A stretch of 64,000 nt of DNA from assembly GCA_001464035.1 (NCBI GenBank), contig LNEC01000018.1, forward strand, positions 1 through 64,000. Reading direction: 5' to 3'. Origin of the DNA: Bradyrhizobiaceae bacterium Ga0074131. Lineage in GTDB: Bacteria; Pseudomonadota; Alphaproteobacteria; Rhizobiales; Xanthobacteraceae. Position numbers and translations under genes: made by a program. Position 1 is the stretch's first letter; every line of letters starts with the position of its first letter. The notes below the pieces were generated by a model. It saw only the letters and a list, made by a program, of their open reading frames with translations. It was not told the origin of the DNA and did not search any database. Of this stretch, positions 50,707 to 59,837 are shown in pieces.

Positions 50707-51876
50707 TCATGCCGGCTTCGCGGTCAGCCGCCTCAACGCCGCCAGCCCGAGCACCGGCCCGGGCACCAGCATCAGGAAAGCATACTGCGGTCCGGCGGTT
50801 TCGATCAGCCAGGCAAGCATCGCGATCGAAACGATCGTGATCGAGAAACCGATGCAATTGGCGATCGTCAGCGCCGAGCCGACCAGCCTCGGCGGGGCGA
50901 AACGGGCGTTGAGCGTGGAGAATTGCGGCGAATCGCCGGCAACGACCACGCCCCAGAACAACAGGAAGGCGAGGAACAGCGGCAACGGCGCCAGGAACGC
51001 CAGCGGCGAGACGAGGCAGCACAGGCCGGACGCCGACAATTGCATAAAGGCAACGCGCGCGCTGCCGATCCCCCGCGAAAGGTAACCGCCGACCATGCAG
51101 CCGAGAAAGCCGGTGGCGATCGCCGCGAAGCTCCACATCGAAACCGTCGCGGCGTCGCTGCCGAGGCGCGCCGCCAGCAGCACCGGCAGGAACGCGTAGA
51201 AGGCGTAAAGCTCCCACATATGGCCGAAATAGCCGAAGGCCGACGCCCGGAATTCGGCCGAGCGGAAGATCGTCGCGAATGCGGCCGGGTCGAACTTCGC
51301 GCCCGCTCTAAGATGCGGCCCGTCCGGCACGAGAAGAAACATTGCCAGACCGCCGGCGATCGACACCACCGAGATCGTTAGGATCACGCCCTGCCAGGGC
51401 AGATCGCCGCCCAAGCCGCGGATGAGATGGGGAAGCGCCGTTCCGAGCACCAACGCCCCGATCAGCCAGCCGAGCGCGAGCCCGAGGTCGCGGTCGTACC
51501 AACCTGACGCGATCTTCATGCCTACGGGATACATGCCGGCGAGAAAGAAGCCGGTTGCGAACCGCGCCGCGAGCAGCGGCAGGAACTCGCCGCCGCTCGT
51601 CACCGTCGCGGCATTGGCCGCCGCGCCGGCGAGCGTGGAAAGGAAGAAGATGATACGCGGCGAATGGCGGTCGGCGATCGCCAGCCAGGCGAAGACTAGC
51701 GTGCCGGCGATGAAGCCGAGCTGCACGGCGATGGTGATGTCGCCGACGGCGGACGCCGGCAGGCCGGCGCTGCGCTGCAGGTCGGGCATCACCGCATTGC
51801 CGGCGAACCAGAGCGACGTCGCGGCGAACTGCGAGATGACGATCGTCGGCAGGATGCGAGCAGGAACGGAGGGCAA
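50707..51876 (-). CDS. Major facilitator superfamily transporter
   Basis: A 389-aa inner-membrane protein with about 12 hydrophobic segments. The loop between segments 2 and 3 reads FAWLAIADRHSPRII, a weak form of the MFS GxxxDRxGRR signature. The start MPSVPARILPTIVISQFAATSLWFA with tandem aromatic residues in the first helix is typical of the NreB/CynX-like branch. The substrate cannot be told. It is convergent with glnA and has no co-transcribed partner. Confidence 0.85.
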   Translation of the reverse strand: MPSVPARILPTIVISQFAATSLWFAGNAVMPDLQRSAGLPASAVGDITIAVQLGFIAGTLVFAWLAIADRHSPRIIFFLSTLAGAAANAATVTSGGEFLPLLAARFATGFFLAGMYPVGMKIASGWYDRDLGLALGWLIGALVLGTALPHLIRGLGGDLPWQGVILTISVVSIAGGLAMFLLVPDGPHLRAGAKFDPAAFATIFRSAEFRASAFGYFGHMWELYAFYAFLPVLLAARLGSDAATVSMWSFAAIATGFLGCMVGGYLSRGIGSARVAFMQLSASGLCCLVSPLAFLAPLPLFLAFLLFWGVVVAGDSPQFSTLNARFAPPRLVGSALTIANCIGFSITIVSIAMLAWLIETAGPQYAFLMLVPGPVLGLAALRRLTAKPA

Positions 51877-52060
51877 GGCGGAATTCCCGTCATGACGTTT
51901 TGAATGGTTCCTAACACGCTGCGGCGCGCAGCAGCAGCGGTGGCTTATCCCTGGGACGTCCGACGTTCGCCCTCAACCTGTAAGGCGACCTTCACCGGAG
52001 AGATACGACATGCGCACCCCACCCGTGATGGAATTCCCGATCGAGCTCTCGCGTCCGGCT

Positions 52061-52468
52061 TCAACCCGCAACACGAAACGGATTGACGATACGCAGGCCG
52101 TCGCCGAGCGTCATGCCGTGTTGTATGTCCTCCGACCACAATGTGTCGCAGCCGGCGTGAATCGCCGAGGCGGCGATCATGGCATCCCAGGTCGACAGGC
52201 CATACCGCTCGGCAAGACCCAATCCTGCTTCGTGGATTTCCACGGTGATGGGATGAACCGTCAACAGACCGCACAGCAGCGCCAGAAGCGCATGCGTGTC
52301 GGCCCACGACATCTGCATCTTCCGGCGCGCGACGTTGGCCAGTTCGTTGAGCACCTGGACGCTGATGGCGCCGCCGGCTTCGACGGCGGCTTCGGCAAGG
52401 TCGGCCTTGGCGGCATCGCCCGAAGCCAGGTAGACGAGGACATTGGTGTCGAAAAAGCTAGCGGGCAT
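52061..52468 (-). CDS. vapC: VapC-type PIN domain ribonuclease toxin
   Basis: A 135-aa PIN-domain RNase that cleaves tRNA or rRNA when free of antitoxin. The acidic active-site residues are present: Asp in FFDTNVLVYL, Glu in NELANVARR, and Asp in LSTWDAMIAASA with a further Asp downstream (SEDIQHG). The ATG at 52468 lies inside the antitoxin gene's last codons (11-base overlap), which couples translation as in other VapBC pairs; an in-frame ATG at 52486 is less likely. Confidence 0.92.
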   Translation of the reverse strand: MPASFFDTNVLVYLASGDAAKADLAEAAVEAGGAISVQVLNELANVARRKMQMSWADTHALLALLCGLLTVHPITVEIHEAGLGLAERYGLSTWDAMIAASAIHAGCDTLWSEDIQHGMTLGDGLRIVNPFRVAG

Positions 52469-52688
52469 TTGCCTCATCCCGATCAAACTTGAAATCGGCA
52501 GGCAGCCGGCCGCGAAAGGCGCGCAGACGCTTCAACAGGTCCTCGCGCCCGGGCTTGCGTGCGACGCCAAATTGCTTGCGATCGGCGACATGGATTTCAA
52601 TCTCGTCCCCCTCCTTGAGGCCGAGCGCTTCGACCACAACGGCAGGCAGCCGGATGGCAAGGCTGTTTCCCCATTTTGCGACCTGCAT
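52458..52688 (-). CDS. vapB: VapB-type AbrB/MazE-fold antitoxin
   Basis: A 76-aa protein with an N-terminal swapped-hairpin DNA-binding domain: MQVAKWGNSLAIRLPAVVVE then GLKEGDEIEIHV. The C-terminal DFKFDRDEANAR would bind and block the toxin. It represses its own operon in characterised systems. The gene order antitoxin then toxin, with overlap, is standard. The region upstream holds ATATAC-rich sequence likely to be the autoregulated promoter. Confidence 0.92.
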   Translation of the reverse strand: MQVAKWGNSLAIRLPAVVVEALGLKEGDEIEIHVADRKQFGVARKPGREDLLKRLRAFRGRLPADFKFDRDEANAR

Positions 52689-52864
52689 CCGCTTCGCTCC
52701 CGCTGGATATACACGGACTTAAATGTATATCTAGAGCCGATAGAGATCAAGGGTCGGATGCCGGCGCGGCTCGGCGGCTCCAATGATGCAGTGCCTGGCT
52801 GCATCGGCAGAGCCAAGCTGCCCTCGCTGGATCGTACGGCGCCGCCCGCGGGCGCGCCACGCGG

Positions 52865-55800
52865 CTACTCCGGCCGCCGCAGGAAGCGATCACGGTCTTC
52901 CTGCACGGAATTCCGCAGTGTCAATGCCTCCCTCGCGGCGCCGACCGATCGATCGAGGCAGAGACGCAGCATGCGGGCGAGGTCCGACCGCCGGTACGGC
53001 TTCACCAGCAAGCGGATGTCGGACGAAACCTGGCCGTGCCGGGTGAGAGCGTCGTACGTGTAGCCGGACGTGAACAGCACTCTCAACGAAGGGCGCCGCA
53101 GTGCCATCGTTTCGGCGAGCTGTCTGCCGTTCAGTTTTCCCGGCATGACGATATCGGTGAACAGGAGATCGAATTCCGCCCCCGCATCCGCGATGGCCAG
53201 CGCTTCGGCCGCGTTCGACGCCACCAGGACCTTGTAACCCAGGCTCTGAAGCTGAATGATCACGTAGCCGCGCACGCTGGGGTCATCCTCCACACACAGG
53301 ATCGTTTCAGCGCCACCCGGCGCGTGCAGGTCTTCCGTCGACGGCTGGAGGTCTTCTTCCTCGGCCCTCGGCAAATAGAGCTGGAAACTGGTTCCGCGAC
53401 CTGCCTCGCTGCGAACCTCGATCGTGCCGCCGGACTGCTTGGCGAATCCGAATACCATGCTGAGCCCAAGCCCGGTGCCCTGGCCGGTTTCCTTGGTCGA
53501 AAAGAACGGCTCGAAGATTCGGTCCCGGATGGCTTCGGGGATACCGGTGCCGGTGTCGGTCACCTCGATGATGATGTAGTCGCCGGGATGATCGACTCCC
53601 CTTGTTGCGCCGGCTTTCTCGTCCAGCGTAATGTTGCTGGTGGTGAACGTCAGTTTTCCACCGTCGGGCATGGCGTCGCGGGCGTTGATGGCGAGGTTGA
53701 CGAGCGCGGAACTGAGTTGGCCGGGATCGACATGTGCCGGCCGCAGGCTGTCGCTCAGGTTTGTCTGAATCTCGATCTGCCTGCCCAGCGTCTGCGTCAG
53801 GAGAAGCGCGGTTTCGTTGACGAGCGCATTGACGTCGATCCTGGTCGGACGCAGCGGCTGCTTGCGGGCGAACGCAAGCAGATTTGCCGTCAGTGTCGAG
53901 CCCCGGTCGGCCGCGTCGCCGATCAATGCCGCGATCTGCGCAAGCTCCGGTTTGTCCTGAACCGCCTCCGCCAGAATTTCGATCGTACCGGTGATGACCG
54001 TGAGCATGTTGTTGAAGTCATGAGCGATGCCGCCGGTAAGCTGGCCCACCGATTCCATCTTCTGCGCCTGGAAAAGCTGTTCCGCGGCCGCCCGTTTCCT
54101 TGTGACGTCCCGGACGAACGCGTTGAGGATGTGGCGATCGCCGCGGCGCAAGGCCGTCAGCGACACTTCGACGAGAATTTCTCCGCCATCGCGATGCACC
54201 GCAGGGGCCTCGAACCTGCAACCCGCCGCGACATCCTTCCTGGCCTCTTGCAGGAAACCATTGATCCGTTGCGTGAACTCGACGCGCCGCGAAGCCGGAA
54301 CGATCAGATCGGTCACGCTGACGCCAACCGCTTCCGACCGTGCCCACCCCGTCATGGCTTCGGCCTGCGGGCTCCAGTCGAGGATAATGCAGGTTTCGTC
54401 CGTCTGGACGAAAGCATCGAGCGCCGTCTTTACGATGGCCTGCGCCATCTGCTCGCTGTCGATCAGGGCCTGATGCGCTTGCCGCTGCTCGGTAATGTTG
54501 CGTAAGACGGCCACCGCCCCGCGCAGCGTGCCGGCTTCATCTCTCAGCGGTCTTGCATTCGCGACGAAGTATTCCGGAACGCACGCATCTTCCGGTTGAA
54601 CGATGAAATCCATGTCGTCCACGCTTTCGCCGCGCAGCGCCCGCGCCAGCGCCGAACCCGACGGCGGCAGGGGCGTCACGCCGTCCGGATGGAAATAGCT
54701 GAACCGGCGCGCGCCTTCGGCCGGATAGGAGCCCGGTTCTATCCCGAACAGGCGCCGGGCGGCGATGTTGACGATGGCGATTTGCCCGCGCTCGTCGGCC
54801 GACAGGACCGGATCCTTGATGCTTGCGATGGTATTTTCAAGCAGCGCCTGCTTCGCTCTGAGTTCGGCCGCCATGCTCGCAAATGCCCTGGCGAGAATGC
54901 CGATCTCCCGCCCGCCGTCCGAAGGCACCGTCATCAATGCGCCCCGCGACAGACCTTCAACCGCGAGGGTTATCTGCTCCAGCGGTTTGGATAACGACCT
55001 TGCGATTGCGACGGCGAGCAGCGCCGCCAGCAGGATCGCGGCCCCGCCGCCGATCTGCGCTGAACGGCTCACCGCTGCCAGGCCGGGATCGAGTTTCGAG
55101 TAGTCGGAGGCGACCAGAACCGTCAGGCCGGAGTCACCGGCGGGCCGCACGGCCGCCCTGCCGACGCCCACTCGCTTGCCGCTGCTATCCTCCCAGAAAT
55201 CGCCTTTGCTGACGGAGTCGCCTGCCAGCGCTTGATCGAATCCCGGAAAATCATCCTGGATGCGCGCCGGGACCCGCACAGCGGAAGCAGGTTCGCGACC
55301 GCGGTCGGGATAAACCGCATGATCGCCGGCAGCGTTGACCAGAAACACCTGATTTTCGGCGCTCATCTCCGCCCGAATGCGGTCGAACCACGGTCCGAGG
55401 TCGAGATCGATCACGCCGACGCCGAGCAATTTTTCGTTGGTGGACCAGAGCGGCACTGCGACGTGCACCATCGGATTGGCAGGACGGTCGGCACCGCCAT
55501 TTTCCTGCAGCACCATTGGCGAGACGTAAACGCTGTACTTTGCCCGCTGGATCGCACTCTTGAAATAGTCGCGTTCGCCCACCTGCATCAGTTCGGCGTC
55601 AGGGACGATCCGAATTGCGCCGTTCGGACTGTCCCGGACCACGCGAACCAGTTCTCGGCCGCCATCGGCCACGCCGATAATGCGGAGCTGGGCATATTCC
55701 GATTTTGCCTTCAGCACACGTGAGAGCCGTGCCGCAATGCTTTCGCGTATGTCCTTGTCGGTTTCCTGCACGAACGGGACGGCGGTTCTTGCGGCACCCA

Positions 55801-56026
55801 GCTGCGCCACACCGTTGGAATTTTGCAGCGATGACACGTCCTCGCCGACGCTGTTCAGCAACGTTTCCAGATTGGACGCGATCAGCATGGCGTTGGTGGC
55901 AAGCCGATCGAGTACTCTTGGAAGCGCCGCGCCGGCGATCGAATGATACGTGATGAAGCTCAGAGCGGCGGTCGTCACCAGCACCAGCGACACCATGGCG
56001 AGCGCAAGCCTGGTCGATAGTCTCAT
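52865..56026 (-). CDS. Hybrid sensor histidine kinase with dCache-like sensor, HAMP, two PAS and receiver domains
   Basis: A 1053-aa membrane kinase. Residues about 7-29 are the first membrane helix, a periplasmic dCache_1-like sensor spans about 35-310, and the second helix (GGAAILLAALLAVAIARSLS) leads to HAMP. Two PAS domains follow. The HisKA phosphoacceptor is in GGIAHDFNNMLTVITGTIEI, and ATP-binding boxes are NLAINARDAMP, DTGTGIPEAIRDRIFEPF and GTGLGLSMVFG. A C-terminal receiver has Asp in LLFTDIVMPGKLNGRQL. No separate response regulator gene is adjacent, so the output is unknown. The ATG at 56026 avoids a 29-residue extension without support. The dCache sensor suggests a small-molecule ligand. 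Confidence 0.93.
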   Translation of the reverse strand: MRLSTRLALAMVSLVLVTTAALSFITYHSIAGAALPRVLDRLATNAMLIASNLETLLNSVGEDVSSLQNSNGVAQLGAARTAVPFVQETDKDIRESIAARLSRVLKAKSEYAQLRIIGVADGGRELVRVVRDSPNGAIRIVPDAELMQVGERDYFKSAIQRAKYSVYVSPMVLQENGGADRPANPMVHVAVPLWSTNEKLLGVGVIDLDLGPWFDRIRAEMSAENQVFLVNAAGDHAVYPDRGREPASAVRVPARIQDDFPGFDQALAGDSVSKGDFWEDSSGKRVGVGRAAVRPAGDSGLTVLVASDYSKLDPGLAAVSRSAQIGGGAAILLAALLAVAIARSLSKPLEQITLAVEGLSRGALMTVPSDGGREIGILARAFASMAAELRAKQALLENTIASIKDPVLSADERGQIAIVNIAARRLFGIEPGSYPAEGARRFSYFHPDGVTPLPPSGSALARALRGESVDDMDFIVQPEDACVPEYFVANARPLRDEAGTLRGAVAVLRNITEQRQAHQALIDSEQMAQAIVKTALDAFVQTDETCIILDWSPQAEAMTGWARSEAVGVSVTDLIVPASRRVEFTQRINGFLQEARKDVAAGCRFEAPAVHRDGGEILVEVSLTALRRGDRHILNAFVRDVTRKRAAAEQLFQAQKMESVGQLTGGIAHDFNNMLTVITGTIEILAEAVQDKPELAQIAALIGDAADRGSTLTANLLAFARKQPLRPTRIDVNALVNETALLLTQTLGRQIEIQTNLSDSLRPAHVDPGQLSSALVNLAINARDAMPDGGKLTFTTSNITLDEKAGATRGVDHPGDYIIIEVTDTGTGIPEAIRDRIFEPFFSTKETGQGTGLGLSMVFGFAKQSGGTIEVRSEAGRGTSFQLYLPRAEEEDLQPSTEDLHAPGGAETILCVEDDPSVRGYVIIQLQSLGYKVLVASNAAEALAIADAGAEFDLLFTDIVMPGKLNGRQLAETMALRRPSLRVLFTSGYTYDALTRHGQVSSDIRLLVKPYRRSDLARMLRLCLDRSVGAAREALTLRNSVQEDRDRFLRRPE

Positions 56027-56247
56027 ACCACCGACCACCTGGTTCGCCTTGTTTCTGATGATTGCGCTCGTTGACCGGGAAACATGGTATTTACAGCACA
56101 GAACGACCCTCAATGCCGCCGGCTTCTTTACCTCAAAGCCGTGCCATCAACATCAATCTCCAACCCCCGTAGGATTACGGGGTCTGCCGCTTCCTGGATG
56201 AATCGGTACAACCCCGCCGGGATTCGCAGGCCCGTGGGGCCCGACGG

Positions 56248-57018
56248 CTAGCCGGTCCGCCGTTGCGCGACCAGTGCCGCCCCGAACGCCTGAAACAGCG
56301 CGCGGTTGATCGGATTTCGCTGCGGATCGTACTCCGCGTGCCATTGGACGGCGAGTGCAAAGCCGGGTGCATCCGCGATCCGGATGGCCTCGATCGTGCC
56401 GTCCTCGGCCACGCCCTCGACCACCACCCGCTCGCCAGGCTCCAGGATGCCCTGGCCGTGAAGAGAATTGACGCGGATGGTCTCGCAACCCAGCAGCGTT
56501 GCAAAGGCGCCGCCGGGAACGAGATTGACGTCATGGCGGTCGGCGAAAACGACCGTGGGATCCGGATGGATCTCGCCGGTCTCCAGCCGCGGCATCCGAT
56601 GGTTCAGGCGCCCCGGCAAGTCGCGGATTTCGGGGTGCAGCGAGCCGCCAAAAGCCACGTTCATCTCCTGCAGGCCGCGGCAGATGCCGAACAGGGGTAT
56701 GCCGCGGGCGACGCAGGCCTGGGACAGCGCCAGCGCCAGACCGTCGCGCTGCAGGTCGTAGGGTTCGTGGCTGGGGTGCGGTTCGGTGCGAAAATGCGTC
56801 GGGTGAACGTTGGCTCGGGCACCGGTCAGGATCACGCCGTCAACCACATCCAGCAGGGCGCCGATATCAGTAATTTCGGCACAGCCGGCGAACATCAGCG
56901 GCAGCGCGCCCGCGACTTCGGTCACCGCGCGCAGATTGCGCTCGCCGGTCATCTGCGTCGCAAATCGATCCTCCACGCGATAGGCGTTTGCGATCACCCC
57001 GACGACCGGCCTCCTCAT
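56248..57018 (-). CDS. Gamma-glutamyl-gamma-aminobutyrate hydrolase family (class I glutamine amidotransferase-like)
   Basis: A 256-aa PuuD-like hydrolase. The nucleophile Cys lies in FGICRGLQEMNVAFGG and the His/Glu partners in FALAVQWHAEYDP. The region DGVILTGARANVHPTHF is the family substrate block. In E. coli PuuD splits gamma-Glu-GABA in putrescine breakdown; other puu genes are not nearby, so the substrate is uncertain. The start at 57018 follows a 15-base tandem repeat that, if an upstream start were used, would encode a repeated SARDL. Confidence 0.88.
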   Translation of the reverse strand: MRRPVVGVIANAYRVEDRFATQMTGERNLRAVTEVAGALPLMFAGCAEITDIGALLDVVDGVILTGARANVHPTHFRTEPHPSHEPYDLQRDGLALALSQACVARGIPLFGICRGLQEMNVAFGGSLHPEIRDLPGRLNHRMPRLETGEIHPDPTVVFADRHDVNLVPGGAFATLLGCETIRVNSLHGQGILEPGERVVVEGVAEDGTIEAIRIADAPGFALAVQWHAEYDPQRNPINRALFQAFGAALVAQRRTG

Positions 57019-57042
57019 GGCATGGCTTCCAATCTCACGTCG

Positions 57043-57082
57043 CAAGTCTCGGGCAGACAAGTCTCGGGCAGACAAGTCCCGG
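57043..57082. repeat. 15-bp tandem repeat upstream of the PuuD-like gene
   Basis: GTCTCGGGCAGACAA is present twice in perfect tandem (57046-57075) and partly a third time (GTCCCGG). The unit length is a multiple of three. It could vary in copy number by slippage. Confidence 0.8.
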
Positions 57083-57145
57083 TTGGATCATGCCTGCCGC
57101 CCTGTACCGGATCAATATGCCACGCCGCGGCGCCGGCCTGCATTG

Positions 57146-57838
57146 CTATTTCCGCGTGAAAGCGTCCTTGGAATCGATGGCCTCGGCGCTCGGCAATCCC
57201 GCGGCCTGAAGCGCCCTGCCCGCGGCATCGCCCGCGCCGTTCAACCACGGCAACTTCGCCTCGATGCCGCGGCTCACGGGATCGCCGAGCGCGCCGCCGA
57301 AATCGAGCGGCCACACGCCGTTCGGCACCACCTCGGCCGACACGCCGCGAAGCCGGATGCCCTTTCCCAGCACGCCCTCGATATTGTCTGGCGATACCAC
57401 GCGTGCCGTGGCGGGATCGGCAGGGTCGGCAAAGCTGACCAGCACCGGGATCACCTCCCCCGTCACGGGCACCGTGCCGGTCGCTCGGCTCATCTGATTG
57501 AAGGTGACGTTCTGGCCCGCGGCCTTGTAGGCGCGCAAGGCTACATAGTTGATCTCGTCGAGTTCGAGCGATTTGCCGGTATGCGCCAGCAGCGCGACCA
57601 GGTTCTTGCCGCCGCCGAGATCGACGAACACGGCATCGCCTTTGGTGCTGGTCTTGCCGCCGCGGCTGTAGCTTCGGTCGGGGTGAACCGCCATGACGCC
57701 GGAAGCCGATTTGACGCCTTCAGGCGTTTCGACCTCGACGGTCAGACGGTATTTGTGATTGGGCCGGTTGATCCTGATCTGGTCGCCGATCACCAGCGCA
57801 GCCAGCAGCAGCAGCGGACCGACGAGTTTGAAGTTCAT
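57146..57838 (-). CDS. GDYXXLXY-type membrane-anchored protein
   Basis: A 230-aa protein with an N-terminal anchor (LVGPLLLLAALVIGDQIRIN). The remainder is a periplasmic, strand-rich domain containing KYRLTVEVETPEGVKSASGV and GDAVFVDLGGGKNLVALLAH. It is probably a bacterial protein of unknown function; the GDYXXLXY label rests on the anchor plus the repeated strand-and-loop pattern and is weak. It is divergent from the AI-2E gene by 150 bases. Confidence 0.7.
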   Translation of the reverse strand: MNFKLVGPLLLLAALVIGDQIRINRPNHKYRLTVEVETPEGVKSASGVMAVHPDRSYSRGGKTSTKGDAVFVDLGGGKNLVALLAHTGKSLELDEINYVALRAYKAAGQNVTFNQMSRATGTVPVTGEVIPVLVSFADPADPATARVVSPDNIEGVLGKGIRLRGVSAEVVPNGVWPLDFGGALGDPVSRGIEAKLPWLNGAGDAAGRALQAAGLPSAEAIDSKDAFTRK

Positions 57839-57991
57839 TGCCGATAATCCCTCGCCATCCCGCGACCGGTATTTGAGGCTTCGCTTCGCACGGCCAATGC
57901 GTCAGCGTCAAACCGGCGCCGGGTCACGCTTGATCCCGGGCGCGTTTCGCTGAAGAGTGCCGCCGGAAATCGACTTGAAGGGGGATCACAC

Positions 57992-59113
57992 GTGACAGTC
58001 TCGGCTGAGGATCGACTTCAGGCCCGCAACGATCTGGCATGGGCGATATCGGTCGGCGGTATCGGCGTCGTCACATTCGCAGCCCTGTTGCTGTTCACGT
58101 GGCATTTCGCAGCCGCGCTGTTTCTGATCTTCGCCGGCATGCTGCTCGGGGTCGCGCTCAACGCCCTGACCCATATGCTCGGCCACGCCGTCAGGCTGCC
58201 GCATGCGCTGCGGCTGACCCTCGTCTGCCTGGTGCTGGCGGGCATGCTGTCGGGCGTGGTCTTCCTCGGCGGCGCCACCATCGCCAAACAGGCCACCGTG
58301 CTCAGCGATACGATCAAGTCGCAGCTGGTCAACGTCAAAGCCTTCCTGGAGAGGAACGGCATCGATACCAGTTATCTCGAGCTCGGCAATCTCGGCGCGC
58401 CGGCGGCTTCGCCTAGCCTGGAAGCGCCGGCAATGCCGGCCGCGCCGGTCCCGCACAATCTTCCGAGCGCCGGCGCCATCGCCTCCGGCGGCGGCGCCAT
58501 CGTGAGCCAGACGTTGAAAGTGCTGCTCGGCACCGTCAGCGCCGTCGGGAATTTCTTCATCGTGCTGTTTCTCGGACTGGCGTTCGCGGCGCAGCCCGCC
58601 GTTTATCGGACAGGGCTGTTGTTCATGGCGCCGGCGCGGCATCGTGTCCGCGCGACCGTGATCGTCGATCGCATCGGCGAGACGCTTGAGCGCTGGCTGA
58701 TCGCGCAGATCGTCACCATGCTCGCGGTGTTCTTCGTGACCTGGATCGGCCTGACCATCATCGGCATCCAGAGCGCATTCATTCTCGGTATCCAGGCCGG
58801 ATTGCTGGCCTTTATTCCGACCATCGGCGCGCTGATCGGCGGCTTGATCGTGGTGCTCGCGAGCCTTGCCTCGGGATGGATCGCGGGGGCCAGTGCGTTC
58901 GTGCTGTTCATGGGTGTCCACGCGCTGGAAAGCTATGTCCTCACACCCATCATCCAGCGTCACGCGCTGGACATTCCTCCCGCCACGCTGTTTGCCTTCC
59001 AGATCCTGCTTGGCATCGTGTTTGGCATCTGGGGCCTCGCGCTGGCGCTGCCGCTGATGGCGATTGCGAAAGTCGTGATCGATCACTTCAAGGCTGAGGA
59101 AAATCTCGCCTGA
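57992..59113 (+). CDS. AI-2E family transporter
   Basis: A 373-aa polytopic membrane protein of the PerM/TqsA family. Hydrophobic segments lie near residues 17-45, 65-90, 175-195, 225-300 and 320-360. Family motifs are LGLAFAAQPAVYRTG, the long GWIAGASAFVLFMGVHALES stretch and LTPIIQRHALDIPPATLFAF. Roles reported include autoinducer-2 export or Na+/H+ exchange; the substrate here is unknown. A GTG start at 57992 gives MTVSAEDRLQARNDLAW. The middle loop holds a Pro/Ala-rich segment (residues about 130-155). Confidence 0.9.
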   Translation: MTVSAEDRLQARNDLAWAISVGGIGVVTFAALLLFTWHFAAALFLIFAGMLLGVALNALTHMLGHAVRLPHALRLTLVCLVLAGMLSGVVFLGGATIAKQATVLSDTIKSQLVNVKAFLERNGIDTSYLELGNLGAPAASPSLEAPAMPAAPVPHNLPSAGAIASGGGAIVSQTLKVLLGTVSAVGNFFIVLFLGLAFAAQPAVYRTGLLFMAPARHRVRATVIVDRIGETLERWLIAQIVTMLAVFFVTWIGLTIIGIQSAFILGIQAGLLAFIPTIGALIGGLIVVLASLASGWIAGASAFVLFMGVHALESYVLTPIIQRHALDIPPATLFAFQILLGIVFGIWGLALALPLMAIAKVVIDHFKAEENLA

Positions 59114-59145
59114 CGCGGTCGCGGCCCCGCGCGGTGCTGCCGCGC

Positions 59146-59448
59146 TCACGCCGCCGAGGTCAGCACCGTCCGGGTATGCTCGACCTCGGGCGGCGAGGCG
59201 AAGTATTGCCCGACCAGCCCGCGCCATTCCGTGAAATTCTCCGAGCCGCGGAAATCGACGGTGTGGTTCTCCAGGGTTTCCCATTTGACCATCAGGCGAT
59301 AACGCTGCGGCTTCTCGATCGAGCGATGCAGTTCGAATCCGTGAAAGCCCCTGGAGCGGCCGAAGGCTGCGCGGGCCTTGGCCACCGCCGCCTCAAAATC
59401 CGTCTCGGAGCCGGGCTTGATGTCGATCTGCGCGATTTCGGTGATCAT
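59146..59448 (-). CDS. Antibiotic biosynthesis monooxygenase (ABM) domain protein
   Basis: A 100-aa cytosolic protein of the ABM/dimeric alpha-beta barrel fold. It begins MITEIAQIDIKPGSETDFEA and contains FELHRSIEKPQRYRLMVKWE and FTEWRGLVGQYFA. Small ABM proteins are often heme-degrading or quinone-oxygenating, but most are uncharacterised. It is convergent with the AI-2E gene. Confidence 0.85.
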   Translation of the reverse strand: MITEIAQIDIKPGSETDFEAAVAKARAAFGRSRGFHGFELHRSIEKPQRYRLMVKWETLENHTVDFRGSENFTEWRGLVGQYFASPPEVEHTRTVLTSAA

Positions 59449-59501
59449 CTGGTGGCGGCCTTTCGCTGGGAATTCATGTCTCTAGCCCAGCCGCTTGCAA
59501 A

Positions 59502-59526
59502 GAAAAAGGGCGCCTTGCGGCGCGCC
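59502..59526 (-). terminator. Probable intrinsic terminator for the 81-aa protein gene
   Basis: On the minus strand GGCGCGCCGCAAGGCGCC is followed by CTTTTTCTTT. It lies between the 81-aa gene and the ABM gene. Confidence 0.55.
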
Positions 59527-59551
59527 GGCCGGTCTTGTCGTCGCGCCAAGC

Positions 59552-59797
59552 CTAGCTGAACAGCAGCACCGTGCCGGCGGCCATCAGCGCGCAGCCGGCG
59601 AACATCAGAAGCGGCCAGCGGCTGCGCGGGGCGGCGTAACGGCCCTGCGCGCGTCGCTGCAGGATCAGCGCTGTCTCGTACTCGTCCGACGTGGAGAAAA
59701 TGCAGGCGAACCCGCCGCGCGCCGATGCGGCTGCGGCTTCGAGCGACATCAGGGCGGCGTCGGCGCTATGGCTCGGACCTCTGTTCATGGCCGGCAT
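59552..59797 (-). CDS. Small membrane protein, 81 aa
   Basis: The first 58 residues are soluble, with a Ser/Ala-rich start and FACIFSTSDEYETALILQRR. Residues about 62-80 form one hydrophobic segment (PLLMFAGCALMAAGTVLLFS) at the very C-terminus, so it is tail-anchored. No family recognised. An internal ATG three codons in is equally possible as the start. It stands just downstream of the GGDEF gene on the same strand. Confidence 0.6.
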   Translation of the reverse strand: MPAMNRGPSHSADAALMSLEAAAASARGGFACIFSTSDEYETALILQRRAQGRYAAPRSRWPLLMFAGCALMAAGTVLLFS

Positions 59798-59837
59798 GAT
59801 ATCGATGGAATGGTAAATGCCAGGTTACCGCCCACGC

